Source of the DNA: Phytohabitans aurantiacus
GTDB taxonomy: Bacteria; Actinomycetota; Actinomycetes; Mycobacteriales; Micromonosporaceae
Direction: 5' to 3'
NCBI RefSeq assembly: GCF_027923225.1
Contig: NZ_BSDI01000009.1
Coordinates: 1 to 64,000 of the forward strand
Length of the DNA stretch: 64,000 nt
Under the pieces are notes generated by a model. It did no database searches. It was not told the origin of the DNA and was given only the letters and a program-made list of their open reading frames with translations. A program made the position numbers and the translations under genes. Shown one piece after another: positions 1-8,602 of this stretch (positions within the stretch are counted from its first letter, which is position 1; each line of letters opens with the position of its first letter).

Positions 1-86
1 TCAACACAAGACCCCGAATGACCCTCGGCTGGGCCAACCCAGCTGACAAAATGGCCCAACTACTCGGTGTTGCAACCACCGGTTGA
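1..86 (+). CDS. IS30-family transposase, C-terminal end only (cut by window edge)
   Basis: The frame starting at base 3 reads NTRPRMTLGW, then a short tail ending in VATTG and a TGA at 84-86. The pattern RPR-x-TLGW followed by a helix and a short tail is the usual C-terminus of IS30-family (DDE) transposases of actinobacteria. Only about 27 residues are in the window, so it cannot be told whether the copy is intact. I did not identify a terminal inverted repeat after the stop. The assignment rests on this one motif. Confidence 0.6.
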   Translation, partial: NTRPRMTLGWANPADKMAQLLGVATTG

Positions 87-572
87 GCTCGCCCATAGCG
101 ACGGTGGAGCGCCAAGATCCGACGCCACGGCGTTGCCGCAATATCCGTGTAATCGCGGCCTCAGCCACGCGCGGACACAGCATTACCCGCGAAGTTGACG
201 GCTCCGCCCTCGCGCGAAGGCCGCAGCCCCGGCACGCGCGCGCCGACGTACGCGGCCGACGCATGGGTTGCGGTAGCCGACGCGCCGGGTCCACGGCGCC
301 GCGCCGGGTCCACGGCCGTGACGACCGTATGCGCAGGTCTATGGCGACCAATGCCGCTGCCAGCGGCCGCCGTCCACAATGAGCTCGACGGCGGCTGCGG
401 CGGCGAGGCTGGGCCAGGTCGCGCGTCGCGTCGATCAAGGTCATTCGCATGGATCAAGGGCGAACGCACGCGGAAAAGAGATCGAACCACGTGCATTCGC
501 CCTTGATCGGCGCGCAGGAGGGCGCGCGCAGGAGGGCGCGCGCAGGGCGGCCGGCGCGGCGCCGTGCGGGGG
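87..572. other. Non-coding stretch between IS30 tail and the transporter operon
   Basis: I see no credible gene here. All open frames are arginine/proline-rich compositional frames of the kind that GC-rich DNA produces on both strands. The only clear structure is the inverted repeat at 452-508, which follows the stop of the leftward Rrf2 gene. Confidence 0.6.
452..508. terminator. Hairpin downstream of the leftward transporter/Rrf2 operon
   Basis: An 18-nt arm at 452-469 (GATCAAGGGCGAACGCAC) is mirrored at 491-508 with one mismatch, around a 21-nt loop. It lies 65 bases past the Rrf2 stop, the expected place for the transcript end of the leftward operon. There is no T-tract, as is common for actinobacterial terminators. 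It could instead be a dispersed palindromic element. Confidence 0.5.
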
Positions 573-995
573 TTAGCCGACGGGGCTGCCGTGTGGGCGG
601 ACGAGTAGGTCGGCGAGCGTGGTCTGGTCGACCACCTCTTCGATCGCCGAGTGCACGGCCAGCCACACCTCACGCAGGCCGGTGGCGACGCCGTGGTAGA
701 TGGCGAAGTCGGCCGGCAGCCCGCGTACCGTCGTCAAAGAGCCGCTGACGGCGCGCAGCACGTCGCCGACGGTGATCGTGCTGGCGGCTCTGGCCAGCGC
801 GTATCCGCCCTCGACACCGCGGTGGCTGTGCAGGAGTCCCGCCCGGCGCAGGTCCAGCAGGATGCCCTGCAGGAAGCTGAGCGGGATCTCCTGGGCCGAG
901 GCCAATGCGGCTGCCTTGACCAGTTCCTGGCTGTCGTCGGCGGCGATGGCGAGCATCGCCCGGACGGCGTAGTCGCTGCGCGCGGAGACGTACAA
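573..995 (-). CDS. Rrf2-family transcriptional regulator
   Basis: This 140-residue protein has the Rrf2 winged-helix plan. It opens with SARSDYAVRAMLAIA, continues with the recognition region IPLSFLQGILLDLRRAGLL, then the wing with HRGVEGGYALAR. It has no cysteine, so it cannot bind an Fe-S cluster as IscR or NsrR do; in this it resembles CymR, the cysteine-metabolism repressor of Firmicutes. It is the last gene of the leftward transporter operon, 4 bp after the permease stop. The TTG start at 995 is supported by an AGGAG about 9 bases upstream. Control of sulfur-source uptake is inferred from position. Confidence 0.88.
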   Translation of the reverse strand: MYVSARSDYAVRAMLAIAADDSQELVKAAALASAQEIPLSFLQGILLDLRRAGLLHSHRGVEGGYALARAASTITVGDVLRAVSGSLTTVRGLPADFAIYHGVATGLREVWLAVHSAIEEVVDQTTLADLLVRPHGSPVG

Positions 996-999
996 GGAC

Positions 1000-1875
1000 T
1001 CACGCTCCTGCCTGGTCGAGCACTCCCCAACGGCGGCGGACCGCTCGGTCGGCGGCGCCGAAAGCGGCGTCCACGACCAGGCCGACCACCAGGATGACGA
1101 TCATGATGGACATCAGCCGCGGCGCCTCGGAGAGTTCCCGGGCGTAGGTCAGCTGGGCGCCGATGGATGTCTTGGTGGCGATGACGACGAGCAGCTCGCC
1201 GGCCATCAGGCTGCGCCAGGCGAACGCCCAGCCCTGCTTGAGTCCGGCGATGATCGCCGGCAGCGCGGCCGGCACGATGACGTACCGGTACAGGCTGGCG
1301 CCGCGCGCGCCGATGTTGCGGCCGGCCCGCAGCAGCAGCGGCGGGATGTAGTCCAGGCCGTAGATGACACCGTTGGCGATCGACGGGGCGGCGCCGAGCA
1401 CCACGACGAAGAAGATGGCCTGCTCGCTGAGCTGGAAGAGCAGGATCGCCAGCGGGAACCAGGCGATCGACGGCATGGTCTGCAACGCCGTGATCATCGA
1501 GCCGATCGCGGCCCGCAGGATGCGTACGCGGGCCACCGCGAGCCCGATGGCGAGGCCGATCGCGACCGCGGCCGCGAAGCCGACGGCTGCCCGCCGGAGC
1601 GTGGTGGCGAGACCGTGCCAGAACGCGCCCTGCGTGACGTACGTCCCGAGGTCGCTGAAGACCTCGGCGGGCGGCGGCAGGGAGTACGGCGGCTTCCAGC
1701 CGGTCCACACGACCACCTGCCAGATGAAGATGGCGATGCCGATCGCGGCGACCTTCGGCCAGGTGCCAGACCACAGCCGCCCCGCACGGCTGGTGACCTT
1801 CTGCTTGCTCGCGATCTCCAGGGCGTCGAGGCCGCTGATGGTGCTGTCGTCGCGGGTGAGTACGTCATTGGCCAT
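1000..1875 (-). CDS. ABC transporter permease, SsuC/TauC type
   Basis: A 291-residue inner-membrane protein with about six hydrophobic segments. It carries the BPD_transp_1 EAA loop around 'GASLYRYVIVPAALPAII', which docks on the ATPase. Family resemblance is to permeases for aliphatic sulfonates, taurine and nitrate (SsuC, TauC, NrtB). A cytoplasmic N-terminal extension of about 35 residues precedes the first helix. The gene overlaps the end of the ATPase gene by 11 bp, so the two are translationally coupled. The substrate cannot be fixed from sequence; sulfonate is the most likely given the cysteine-free Rrf2 regulator. Confidence 0.9.
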   Translation of the reverse strand: MANDVLTRDDSTISGLDALEIASKQKVTSRAGRLWSGTWPKVAAIGIAIFIWQVVVWTGWKPPYSLPPPAEVFSDLGTYVTQGAFWHGLATTLRRAAVGFAAAVAIGLAIGLAVARVRILRAAIGSMITALQTMPSIAWFPLAILLFQLSEQAIFFVVVLGAAPSIANGVIYGLDYIPPLLLRAGRNIGARGASLYRYVIVPAALPAIIAGLKQGWAFAWRSLMAGELLVVIATKTSIGAQLTYARELSEAPRLMSIMIVILVVGLVVDAAFGAADRAVRRRWGVLDQAGA

Positions 1876-2611
1876 GGCGCCCGACCTCCTTGCGGAGTTC
1901 CTCGGTTACCTTCGCCGCGACCGCCGCGACCTCGGGCGAGTCGATGCGGCGGGGACGTGGGATGTCGACCCGGGTCTCGGAGATGACCCGGCCCGGCCGG
2001 CTGGACAGCAGCACGATGCGGTCGGATAGCCGCGCCGCCTCCCGCACGTTGTGAGTGACGAACACGACCGTGAGCTGGCGTTCGGACCAGATCCGTTCGA
2101 GCTCGTCGTGCAGGATGTCGCGGGTCATCGCGTCGAGCGCGCCGAACGGCTCGTCCATGAGCAGTACCCGGGTGTCGAGCGCGAGCGTGCGGGCGAGCGC
2201 GGCCCGTTGGCGCATGCCGCCGGACAGCTCGTGCGGCTGCCGGTCGCCGAACTCTCCCAAGTGGACGGTGCCGAGCAGCTCGGCGACCCGGGCCTTGCGC
2301 TCGGCCCGTGCCACACCGGCCAGCTTGAGCGGAAGCTCCACATTGGCCTCGACGGTGAGCCAGGGGAAGAGCGCGGGCTCCTGAAACATGAGGCCGGGAG
2401 TGGAGTCACCCTCGACGGCAACGCTGCCCCCCGATGGCCGGTCGAGACCGGCCATCAGGTTCAGCAGCGTGCTTTTCCCGCAGCCGGACGCGCCCACCAG
2501 GCACACGAACTCGCCCGGACGCACGTCGAGCGACACCTGGTCCAGGGCCAGTACGGCGTTGGGTCCGCGACCGTAAACCTTCGTGATCCCGGTGAGCGCG
2601 ACCGACGTCAT
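1865..2611 (-). CDS. ABC transporter ATP-binding protein, SsuB/TauB type
   Basis: A 248-residue ATPase with Walker A VGASGCGKST near residue 40, Q-loop FQEPALFPWL, signature LSGGMRQRAALAR, Walker B VLLMDEPFGALD and switch histidine in FVTHNVREA. The FQEPALFPW and DEPFGALD forms are typical of the nitrate/sulfonate/taurine subfamily. I place the start at 2611 because its ATG overlaps the TGA of the binding-protein gene by 4 bp; longer frames upstream run antisense through that gene's codons. It energises uptake with the permease (1000-1875). Confidence 0.93.
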   Translation of the reverse strand: MTSVALTGITKVYGRGPNAVLALDQVSLDVRPGEFVCLVGASGCGKSTLLNLMAGLDRPSGGSVAVEGDSTPGLMFQEPALFPWLTVEANVELPLKLAGVARAERKARVAELLGTVHLGEFGDRQPHELSGGMRQRAALARTLALDTRVLLMDEPFGALDAMTRDILHDELERIWSERQLTVVFVTHNVREAARLSDRIVLLSSRPGRVISETRVDIPRPRRIDSPEVAAVAAKVTEELRKEVGRHGQ

Positions 2612-3657
2612 GGCTGTACGACCTCCGGTTCGCCGGCGGCCGTGAGTGCCTTGTTCAGGTACTTGAGGTCGTAGAGGCCGTTCAGGTCGACCGGTTGGGT
2701 CAGGCCGACCGCGACGGCGTGGTCGAGGCCCGTCTTCAGCGACGAGGCGATCGGGTCGTTGGTGAACGTCAGCGTCGGCCACGCCTGCTGGATCAGCTTG
2801 ATGTCGAGTGGCTTGCCGGTGATCTTGCCGATGTGCGCCGAGATGGCCTGCTGCGCCTCGGCCGGCTGCTTGTTGACGAAGTCGTTCGCGGCCACCTGGC
2901 CATCGACGAGCTTCTGCACGACATCGGGGTGCGCGTCGAGGAACTTCTTGCTGACGATCAGGTTGGTGATGACGAACTTCTTGTCCGGCCACAGGTCGCG
3001 CTCGTCGACGAGGACCTTGCCGCCGGCGTTGACCAGCCGGGAGACGAACGGCTCGGGCACCCAGGCGCCCTGGATCGCGCCGCTCTGGAAGGTCTCCAGC
3101 GTCTGCGCGTTCTCCTGCGGCACGATGCTGACGTCGCCGCCACCCTCCTTGGTGGTGGTGATGCCCTTCTCCTTGAGCCAGTAGCGGAGCGCCACGTCCT
3201 GCGTGTTGCCGAGCTGCGGCGTGGCGATCTTCTTGCCCTTGAGGTCGTCGACGCTGTTGATGTCGGGCTTCACGACCAGCGCGACGCCGCCCGACGCGGC
3301 ACCGGAGATGACCCGGATCGCCTCGCCCTTGGACTTGGAGAACGCGTTGACCGTCGGGTTCGGGCCGATGTACGTGGCGTCGAGCGCGCCGGAGAAGATC
3401 GCCTCGACCGCGGCAGGGCCGGCGTTGAAGGTCGTCGTCTCCAGTTTGACGTTGCTGCCGAGCTTCTCGGCAAAGATGCCCTTCTCCACGCCGACAAGGG
3501 CTGGTGCGTGGGTGATGTTGGGGAAGTAGCCGAGGCGGAGGGTCACCGGCCCGGAGCTGCCACTATCGCCGCCGCTGCTGTCGTCGCCGCACGCGGCGGC
3601 GCCGCCGAGCGCGGCGGTGGCGAGCACCGCGACGGTCGCCAGAGCACGCAGTCTCAT
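2608..3657 (-). CDS. ABC transporter substrate-binding lipoprotein, SsuA/NMT1-like
   Basis: A 349-residue exported lipoprotein. A signal peptide ends in the lipobox GAAAC, with the lipidated Cys at residue 23, followed by a Gly/Ser/Asp linker. The mature part begins LRLGYFPNITHAPALVGVEKG, the classic start of the SsuA/TauA/THI5 periplasmic-binding fold. It captures the substrate outside the membrane and delivers it to the permease. It is the first gene of the operon binding protein - ATPase - permease - Rrf2. The expected length and all family landmarks are present. Sulfonate, taurine or another sulfur source is inferred, not shown. Confidence 0.92.
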   Translation of the reverse strand: MRLRALATVAVLATAALGGAAACGDDSSGGDSGSSGPVTLRLGYFPNITHAPALVGVEKGIFAEKLGSNVKLETTTFNAGPAAVEAIFSGALDATYIGPNPTVNAFSKSKGEAIRVISGAASGGVALVVKPDINSVDDLKGKKIATPQLGNTQDVALRYWLKEKGITTTKEGGGDVSIVPQENAQTLETFQSGAIQGAWVPEPFVSRLVNAGGKVLVDERDLWPDKKFVITNLIVSKKFLDAHPDVVQKLVDGQVAANDFVNKQPAEAQQAISAHIGKITGKPLDIKLIQQAWPTLTFTNDPIASSLKTGLDHAVAVGLTQPVDLNGLYDLKYLNKALTAAGEPEVVQP

Positions 3658-3679
3658 CGAAGATCCAATCCCGAGAATC

Positions 3680-3706
3680 CCTACTTGTTTGGTAGGTCCA
3701 GTGGAC
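3680..3706. promoter_or_regulatory. Two abutting palindromes upstream of the transporter operon
   Basis: The sequence CCTACTTGTTTGGTAGG (3680-3696) has 5-bp inverted arms. It abuts the perfect 11-bp palindrome GTCCAGTGGAC (3696-3706). Both lie 23-50 bases upstream of the binding-protein start, in the gap between divergent genes. This is where the Rrf2 regulator encoded in the same operon would be expected to bind. The assignment is inference from position and symmetry. Confidence 0.45.
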
Positions 3707-3794
3707 TAGATCGGATATCCCCCTGTCAAGAGGGGTTCGGTCGGATGTCTGCGCCGGGTGGGGCGCGTCACCGCTGACGCGCTAGTGTCGCCGT

Positions 3795-5102
3795 GTGGCG
3801 CGGAGATCAAGGATTCCAGCGACGAAGTACCCGGTAGAGCGGCGCACGCTCGACAACGGCCTGCGGGTGGTGCTGGCCCCCGATCGCAGCGCCCCGGTGA
3901 TCGGTGTGGCGGTCGTCTACGACGTCGGCATCCGGTCCGAGCCCGAGGGGCGCACCGGCTTCGCGCACCTCTTCGAGCACCTGATGTTTCAGGGTTCGGA
4001 AAACCTCGAGAAACTGGCGCATTTCCGTCATGTGCAAGGTTCCGGGGGCACCTTCAACGGTTCCACCCATCTGGACTACACGGACTACTTCGAGACGCTC
4101 CCGAGCAACGCGCTCGAACGGGCGCTCTTCCTCGAAGCCGACCGCATGCGCGGCCCTCGCCTGACCGAGGAGAACCTGCGCAACCAGGTCGACGTGGTCA
4201 AGGAGGAGATCCGGGTCAACGTGCTCAACCGGCCGTATGGCGGCTTCCCCTGGCTGAAGCTGCCGCCGGTCATGTTCGACACGTTCCCCAACGCGCACGA
4301 CGGGTACGGCTCGTTCGACGACCTGGAGAGCGCGACTGTCAGCGACGCGGCCGAGTTCTTCGACCGGTACTACGCCTGCGGCAACGCGGTGCTCTCGGTC
4401 TCCGGCGATCTCGACATCGACGGGGCGATGGAGCTGATCGAGCGGCACTTCGGCGATGTGCCCGCGCGGCCCGCGCCGCAGCGCCCCAGCTTCGCCGAGC
4501 CCGACCTGACCGCCGAGCGCCGCGAGTCGTACACCGACCCGCTCGCGCCCCTGCCCGCGGTGGCCGCCGGCTGGCGCATACCCGATCCGGTGAACGACTT
4601 TGCCGGCTACCTGCCCTACGTGGTGCTCGCCGAGGTCCTCACCGATGGCGACGCGTCCCGCCTCGTCGAGCGCCTGGTACTGCGCGACCGCACCGTCACG
4701 AGCGTCGGCGGATACATCGGCTTCCTCGGCGAGCCGTACGAGGTGCGCGATCCCACCGCGTTCCTGCTCCAGGCGCACCTGCCGCCCGGTGGCGACTCCG
4801 ACAAGGTGATGCGCACGATCGACGAGGAGCTCGACCGGCTGGCCACCGACGGCCTGGCCGACGGTGAGCTGGCGCGTACCCAGGCGCGGATGGCCACGCA
4901 CCTGCTGCGCGACACCGACGCGGTGCTCGGGCGGGCGCTGCGGATGGCGGTACTGGAGCAGCAGCGGGGGGAGCCCGCGCTGCTCAACGAGCTGCCCCGG
5001 CTGGTGGGCGAGGTCACCGAGGCGCAGATCCGGGAGGCGGCCGCGGCGCTGCGCCCGCAGCGCCGCGCATCCATCGAGGTCGTACCGGGAGCGGGCGCAT
5101 GA
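3795..5102 (+). CDS. M16-family zinc metallopeptidase, catalytic subunit
   Basis: A 435-residue pitrilysin-type protease. The inverted zinc motif HLFEH is at residues 58-62 and the third ligand Glu lies in VVKEEI about 75 residues later. It has the N-terminal M16 fold and the C-terminal inactive repeat (M16_C). No signal peptide, so it is probably cytoplasmic. It is followed with a 4-bp ATGA overlap by a second M16 protein that lacks the zinc motif, the usual catalytic plus non-catalytic pair of bacterial M16B peptidases that act as a chamber on short polypeptides. The GTG start at 3795 is adopted because TKYPVERRTLDNGLRVVLA is a normal family N-terminus. Confidence 0.93.
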   Translation: MARRSRIPATKYPVERRTLDNGLRVVLAPDRSAPVIGVAVVYDVGIRSEPEGRTGFAHLFEHLMFQGSENLEKLAHFRHVQGSGGTFNGSTHLDYTDYFETLPSNALERALFLEADRMRGPRLTEENLRNQVDVVKEEIRVNVLNRPYGGFPWLKLPPVMFDTFPNAHDGYGSFDDLESATVSDAAEFFDRYYACGNAVLSVSGDLDIDGAMELIERHFGDVPARPAPQRPSFAEPDLTAERRESYTDPLAPLPAVAAGWRIPDPVNDFAGYLPYVVLAEVLTDGDASRLVERLVLRDRTVTSVGGYIGFLGEPYEVRDPTAFLLQAHLPPGGDSDKVMRTIDEELDRLATDGLADGELARTQARMATHLLRDTDAVLGRALRMAVLEQQRGEPALLNELPRLVGEVTEAQIREAAAALRPQRRASIEVVPGAGA

Positions 5103-6421
5103 CGGCACAGACTGTGAAAAAGCTGCCGGACCTCGGTCCCACGAAGAAGCTCAAGCTCCCCAAGGAGACCGAGCGCAAGCTCCCCAACGGGCTGACCGTG
5201 CTCGCGATCCGGCGTCCCGCCGTGCCGCTGGTCGAGGTGCGGCTGCGAGTGCCGTTCGGCCGGGCGAATCTGGCGCGGGCGGCGCTGCTGTCGCAGACGC
5301 TGTTCTCCGGCACGGCCGAGAAGTCCACTGTGGAGATCGCGGCCGAGCTCCAGTCGGTGGGCGGCGGGCTCTCGGCGGGCGTCGACCCCGACCGGCTGAT
5401 GATCAGCGGCAACGGCCTGGTGTCCGGTCTCGACCGGCTGCTGGAGGTGCTCGCCGAGGTGCTCACCGGCGCGGCGTTCCCGGCCGACGAGGTCTCCACC
5501 GAGCGCAGCCGCCTGATCGACCGCATCCAGGTCGCGCAGAGCCAGCCGTCGCACCTGGCACGCGTGGCACTGCTCAAGCGCATGTACGGCAAGCACCCGT
5601 ACGCGGTGCAGACGCCCGAGGCGGATCAGGTGCGGGCGGTACGGCCGGCGCAGATCCGGGCGCTGCACGGCGAGCGGCTGCACCCGGCCGGTGCCACGCT
5701 CGTCCTGGTCGGCGACATCAACCCGGAAAGGGCGATCGACGCGGCGGAGAAGGCCCTCGGCACCTGGAACGGCGGCGGCAAGCAGGCCGACCTGCCGCCC
5801 GTGCCGGAGCTCGTGCCGGGCCCGCTGACACTGGTCGACCGGCCGAGCGCGGTGCAGTCGTCGCTGCGGATGGCGCTGCCGGCGGTACGGCGCACGCACG
5901 AGGACCACGCGGTGCTCCAGCTCGCCAACCTGCTCTTCGGCGGGTACTTCTCGTCGCGCTGGGTGGAGAACATCCGCGAAGACAAGGGCTACACGTACGG
6001 GCCGAGCTCGGGCATCGAGCACTCGGAAGCCGGCTCGGCCCTGATCGTCGCCGCCGAGGTGGCCACCGAGGTCACCGGCCCCGCGCTCCTGGAGACGTTC
6101 TACGAGCTGGGCCGGCTTGCCTCGCTCCCGCCCAAGGACGAGGAGTTGGAGCAGGCCCGGCAGTACGCGCTCGGCACGCTGCAACTCGGCATGTCGACCC
6201 AGTCGGGGCTGGCGAGCCTGGCCAGCACGTACGCCGGCTCCGGGCTGCGCCTGGACTACCTCGCCGAGCACGCGGCGCGGTTGGCCAAGGCGACCCGCGA
6301 CGACGTGGCGGCGGCCGCCGCGCGGTACCTGGCGCCCAGCCAGGCGGTCACCGTGCTGCTCGGCGACGCGAGCAAGGTCGAGCAGCCGCTGCGCGCGCTG
6401 ACCGCGGTCGAACGGGCCTGA
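5099..6421 (+). CDS. M16-family peptidase-like protein, non-catalytic subunit
   Basis: A 440-residue partner of the preceding protease. It starts ERKLPNGLTVLAIRRP as M16 proteins do, but HxxEH is absent: the equivalent helix reads LARAALLSQTLFSG. The R/Y pair that holds substrate is kept in the C-terminal half (SRWVENIREDKGYTYG). In known bacterial pairs one chain supplies zinc and the other the R/Y pair, so this is the expected complement rather than a decayed gene. Start ATG 5099 overlaps the upstream stop by 4 bp, consistent with equal synthesis of both chains. Confidence 0.92.
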   Translation: MTAQTVKKLPDLGPTKKLKLPKETERKLPNGLTVLAIRRPAVPLVEVRLRVPFGRANLARAALLSQTLFSGTAEKSTVEIAAELQSVGGGLSAGVDPDRLMISGNGLVSGLDRLLEVLAEVLTGAAFPADEVSTERSRLIDRIQVAQSQPSHLARVALLKRMYGKHPYAVQTPEADQVRAVRPAQIRALHGERLHPAGATLVLVGDINPERAIDAAEKALGTWNGGGKQADLPPVPELVPGPLTLVDRPSAVQSSLRMALPAVRRTHEDHAVLQLANLLFGGYFSSRWVENIREDKGYTYGPSSGIEHSEAGSALIVAAEVATEVTGPALLETFYELGRLASLPPKDEELEQARQYALGTLQLGMSTQSGLASLASTYAGSGLRLDYLAEHAARLAKATRDDVAAAAARYLAPSQAVTVLLGDASKVEQPLRALTAVERA

Positions 6422-6422
6422 C

Positions 6423-7334
6423 GTGGCGCTGCCGCCGCTCGCGAGATCCACGCTCGACCGGGCGGCGCACCACCGCACCGACCCCGACTGGCTGGCGGAC
6501 GCGTGGGCCCGCGCCCGCGTACTGGCGATCGACGTGGTGAGCGGCGGCAAGGCGCTCCTCGACGAGGGCGGCCTGGTCCTGCTGGACGCCAAGGAGGCGC
6601 CCGACGGCGATCGGCTCTTCCTCGGCATGGAGCCCGACGGCACGCCCGTCTTCGCCGTCGACGCGCCGCTGCCCGATCGCCCGGGCGCCACTGCGGTGGC
6701 CCTGCGGGAGGTGGGGCACGAGCTCAGCGACCGCGACGCCGGCCTGTTCGTCGCCGCGCTCGCCCTGGCCCAGTGGCACGCCGGGCACCCGTACTCGTCG
6801 GCCACCGGCCTGCCCACGACTCTCGCCGAGGGCGGCTGGGTGCGCGTCGACGAGGGCGGCGCGCAGAGCTTCCCGCGCACCGACCCCGCGATGATCGTGC
6901 TGGTGCACGACGGGGTGGCCGGACCAGACGGCCGGTGCCTGCTCGGCAACAACGCGACGTGGGGCCGGAGCTCGACCATCCGGCGGTTCTCGTGCCTCGC
7001 CGGCTACGTCGAGCCCGGCGAGTCGGCCGAGGCCGCCGTCGTGCGCGAGGTCGTCGAGGAGGTCGGCGTCGCGGTCGGGGACATCGTGTACGAGGGCAGC
7101 CAGTCCTGGCCGTACCCGGGTTCGCTGATGTTGGGCTTCACCGCGTACGCCGACCCGAGCCAGCCGGTGCGCGTGGACCCGGCGGAGATCGCATACGCCC
7201 GCTGGTTCACGCGCCGCGAGATCAGTGCGGCGCTGGCCGGTGAGATGGTCGACGCCGGCGACGGCCTGCGGCTGACGCTGCCGCCGCCCGCGTCGATCGC
7301 GTACTTCCTGGTGACGGCCTGGCTCAACCGCTAG
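6423..7334 (+). CDS. nudC: NudC-like NAD(H) pyrophosphatase with degenerate zinc ribbon
   Basis: A 303-residue Nudix hydrolase. The Nudix box GYVEPGESAEAAVV-REVVEEVGV fits GX5EX7REUXEEXGU, and the downstream SQSWPYPGSLM is the NudC signature (SQPWPFPxS) that reads the nicotinamide end. NudC splits NAD(H) to NMN(H) and AMP and can remove NAD caps from RNA. The middle region, normally a four-Cys zinc ribbon, reads HAGHPYSSATGLPT...GGWVRVDEGG: all four cysteines are gone though the frame is intact. It follows the M16 pair by one base. The GTG start at 6423 is used; no alternative is better. Confidence 0.88.
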   Translation: MALPPLARSTLDRAAHHRTDPDWLADAWARARVLAIDVVSGGKALLDEGGLVLLDAKEAPDGDRLFLGMEPDGTPVFAVDAPLPDRPGATAVALREVGHELSDRDAGLFVAALALAQWHAGHPYSSATGLPTTLAEGGWVRVDEGGAQSFPRTDPAMIVLVHDGVAGPDGRCLLGNNATWGRSSTIRRFSCLAGYVEPGESAEAAVVREVVEEVGVAVGDIVYEGSQSWPYPGSLMLGFTAYADPSQPVRVDPAEIAYARWFTRREISAALAGEMVDAGDGLRLTLPPPASIAYFLVTAWLNR

Positions 7335-7557
7335 GACTCTCGTGGTCGAACTCACCGTCTTTGGTGCTCGCCACGAAGTCACGCCACCGCTGCCGTTCGA
7401 AGACAAGCATCGGGCCGCCACGGTCTTTGCTGTCCCGCATGGCGACCGGTGAGGCGTTGCTCCGCCCGAGCGCGGCGACCTCGACGCAGTTGGTGTTCTG
7501 GCTGCGGGAACTTGTCCGCCAACGAACGGTTTTGGCGTTCGACCGGGCAGACCTCAT
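7324..7557 (-). CDS. DUF397-domain small protein
   Basis: A 77-residue protein with the DUF397 core: W-RTSSRSQNTNCVEVA near the start, VAMRDSKDRGGPML in the middle and W-RDFVASTKDGEF at the end. DUF397 proteins of actinobacteria are encoded next to XRE regulators (the BldB/WhiJ-type systems) and are thought to modulate their partner. Start ATG 7557 overlaps the XRE stop by 4 bp. Its end overlaps the convergent nudC end by 11 bp. The partner relation is known for the family; the target here is unknown. Confidence 0.9.
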   Translation of the reverse strand: MRSARSNAKTVRWRTSSRSQNTNCVEVAALGRSNASPVAMRDSKDRGGPMLVFERQRWRDFVASTKDGEFDHESPSG

Positions 7558-8510
7558 GTGGCCACTCCTCTCTCTGCTGAGCGGTGCACATGTGGCCGGC
7601 GCTGTGCCGGCCGCTTCGGGGGGCGATGCGCTGCGGCGACCTCGGCGATGATCGCGAGGGAATCGTCGGGTGGCAGCGCCGCCGCGCGCAGCCACTCCGC
7701 AACCCGCCGGTACCGGGTGAGCGTGGGTTCGTCGGCCAGGATCATGTCGGCGGCCAGCGTCTCCACCGCAACAGTGTCGGGGTCGTCAGGGTCCGCGAAC
7801 CGGTAAATCGAGAACGCCGTCTCCGGTACGAACCAGTTGGCGAGAGACACACCGTGTGGCAGCACCCGGATCGTGATCGTGGGTGACTCGCCCAACCGCA
7901 GCAGGCGATGCAGTTGGACGGTCATGACGTCGGCCGGTCCACCGCGCGGGCCGAGAGCGCCCTCCTCCAGCACCGCCTCGTATCGGGGCGGATCCTCGCG
8001 GGACAGGGTCGCCTGCCGCGAGCCGCGTGCCGCGATCTCCGTCTCGATCTCTTCACGCGCGAGAGTTTCGTCGTCGTCGGGCGCGAGCAGCGGGCGCGAC
8101 GAGAACAGCCGGAGGCGGGTGTACTCGGGCACCTGGAGCAGGCCCGGGATGATGGCCGGCCCGTACTCGAAGATCTCCGCACACCCGGCTTCCAGCTCGG
8201 CGTATCCGCGCTGGCGCTGCGTCATCACGGGGTACGACCGCAGCCAGCCACGCGTGTTGCCGGCGTCGCGAGTGATCGCGATGAGGTCGTCGCGGGCCGC
8301 GCCTGTCACCTCGTACAGGTCGAGCAGGTCGAGGACGTCGCCCAGGTCGGGGCGGCTTCGGCCGTTTTCCAACCGGGAGAGCTTGGAGGCCGACGCCCAG
8401 CCGATCCGCGCCACCACCTGGTCACCGGTCAGCCCAGCGGCCTCCCGCAGCCGGCGCAGCTCCGCCCCCAACCGTCGGCGCCGCACCATGGGGCTGGGGG
8501 CTGGCGGCAC
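7554..8510 (-). CDS. XRE-family regulator with DUF5753 ligand-like domain
   Basis: A 318-residue protein. The helix-turn-helix spans about residues 10-65 (LGAELRRLREAAGLTGDQVV, then WASASKLSRLENGRSRPDL), followed by a large DUF5753 domain (W-LRSYPVMTQRQRGYAELEA to the end). This is the standard actinobacterial WhiJ-like regulator paired with DUF397. I choose GTG 8510 because GAGGGAG lies about 7 bases upstream; the ATG at 8489 has no ribosome site, and an open frame running further upstream is antisense to the mycoredoxin gene. Likely autoregulated with its partner; signal unknown. Confidence 0.9.
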   Translation of the reverse strand: MPPAPSPMVRRRRLGAELRRLREAAGLTGDQVVARIGWASASKLSRLENGRSRPDLGDVLDLLDLYEVTGAARDDLIAITRDAGNTRGWLRSYPVMTQRQRGYAELEAGCAEIFEYGPAIIPGLLQVPEYTRLRLFSSRPLLAPDDDETLAREEIETEIAARGSRQATLSREDPPRYEAVLEEGALGPRGGPADVMTVQLHRLLRLGESPTITIRVLPHGVSLANWFVPETAFSIYRFADPDDPDTVAVETLAADMILADEPTLTRYRRVAEWLRAAALPPDDSLAIIAEVAAAHRPPKRPAQRRPHVHRSAERGVAT

Positions 8511-8602
8511 GACTCGTCTCCCTCGATGAGGAATCCTGTGGGCCGACTCAGTATGAACCCGGCTGGGCCCGATTGCGGGTACCCGCCAAAAACCTTCTTC
8601 GA

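Noticed and set aside
1..450. A 149-residue minus-strand protein at the left edge
   Set aside because: Arg-rich compositional frame with no motif; the IS30 tail on the other strand explains the first 86 bases better.
4616..6979. A 787-codon open frame on the minus strand across the M16 and nudC genes
   Set aside because: It is antisense to three genes with strong family motifs; its protein is Arg/Gly/Ala-rich without any domain. GC-rich codon bias keeps this frame open.
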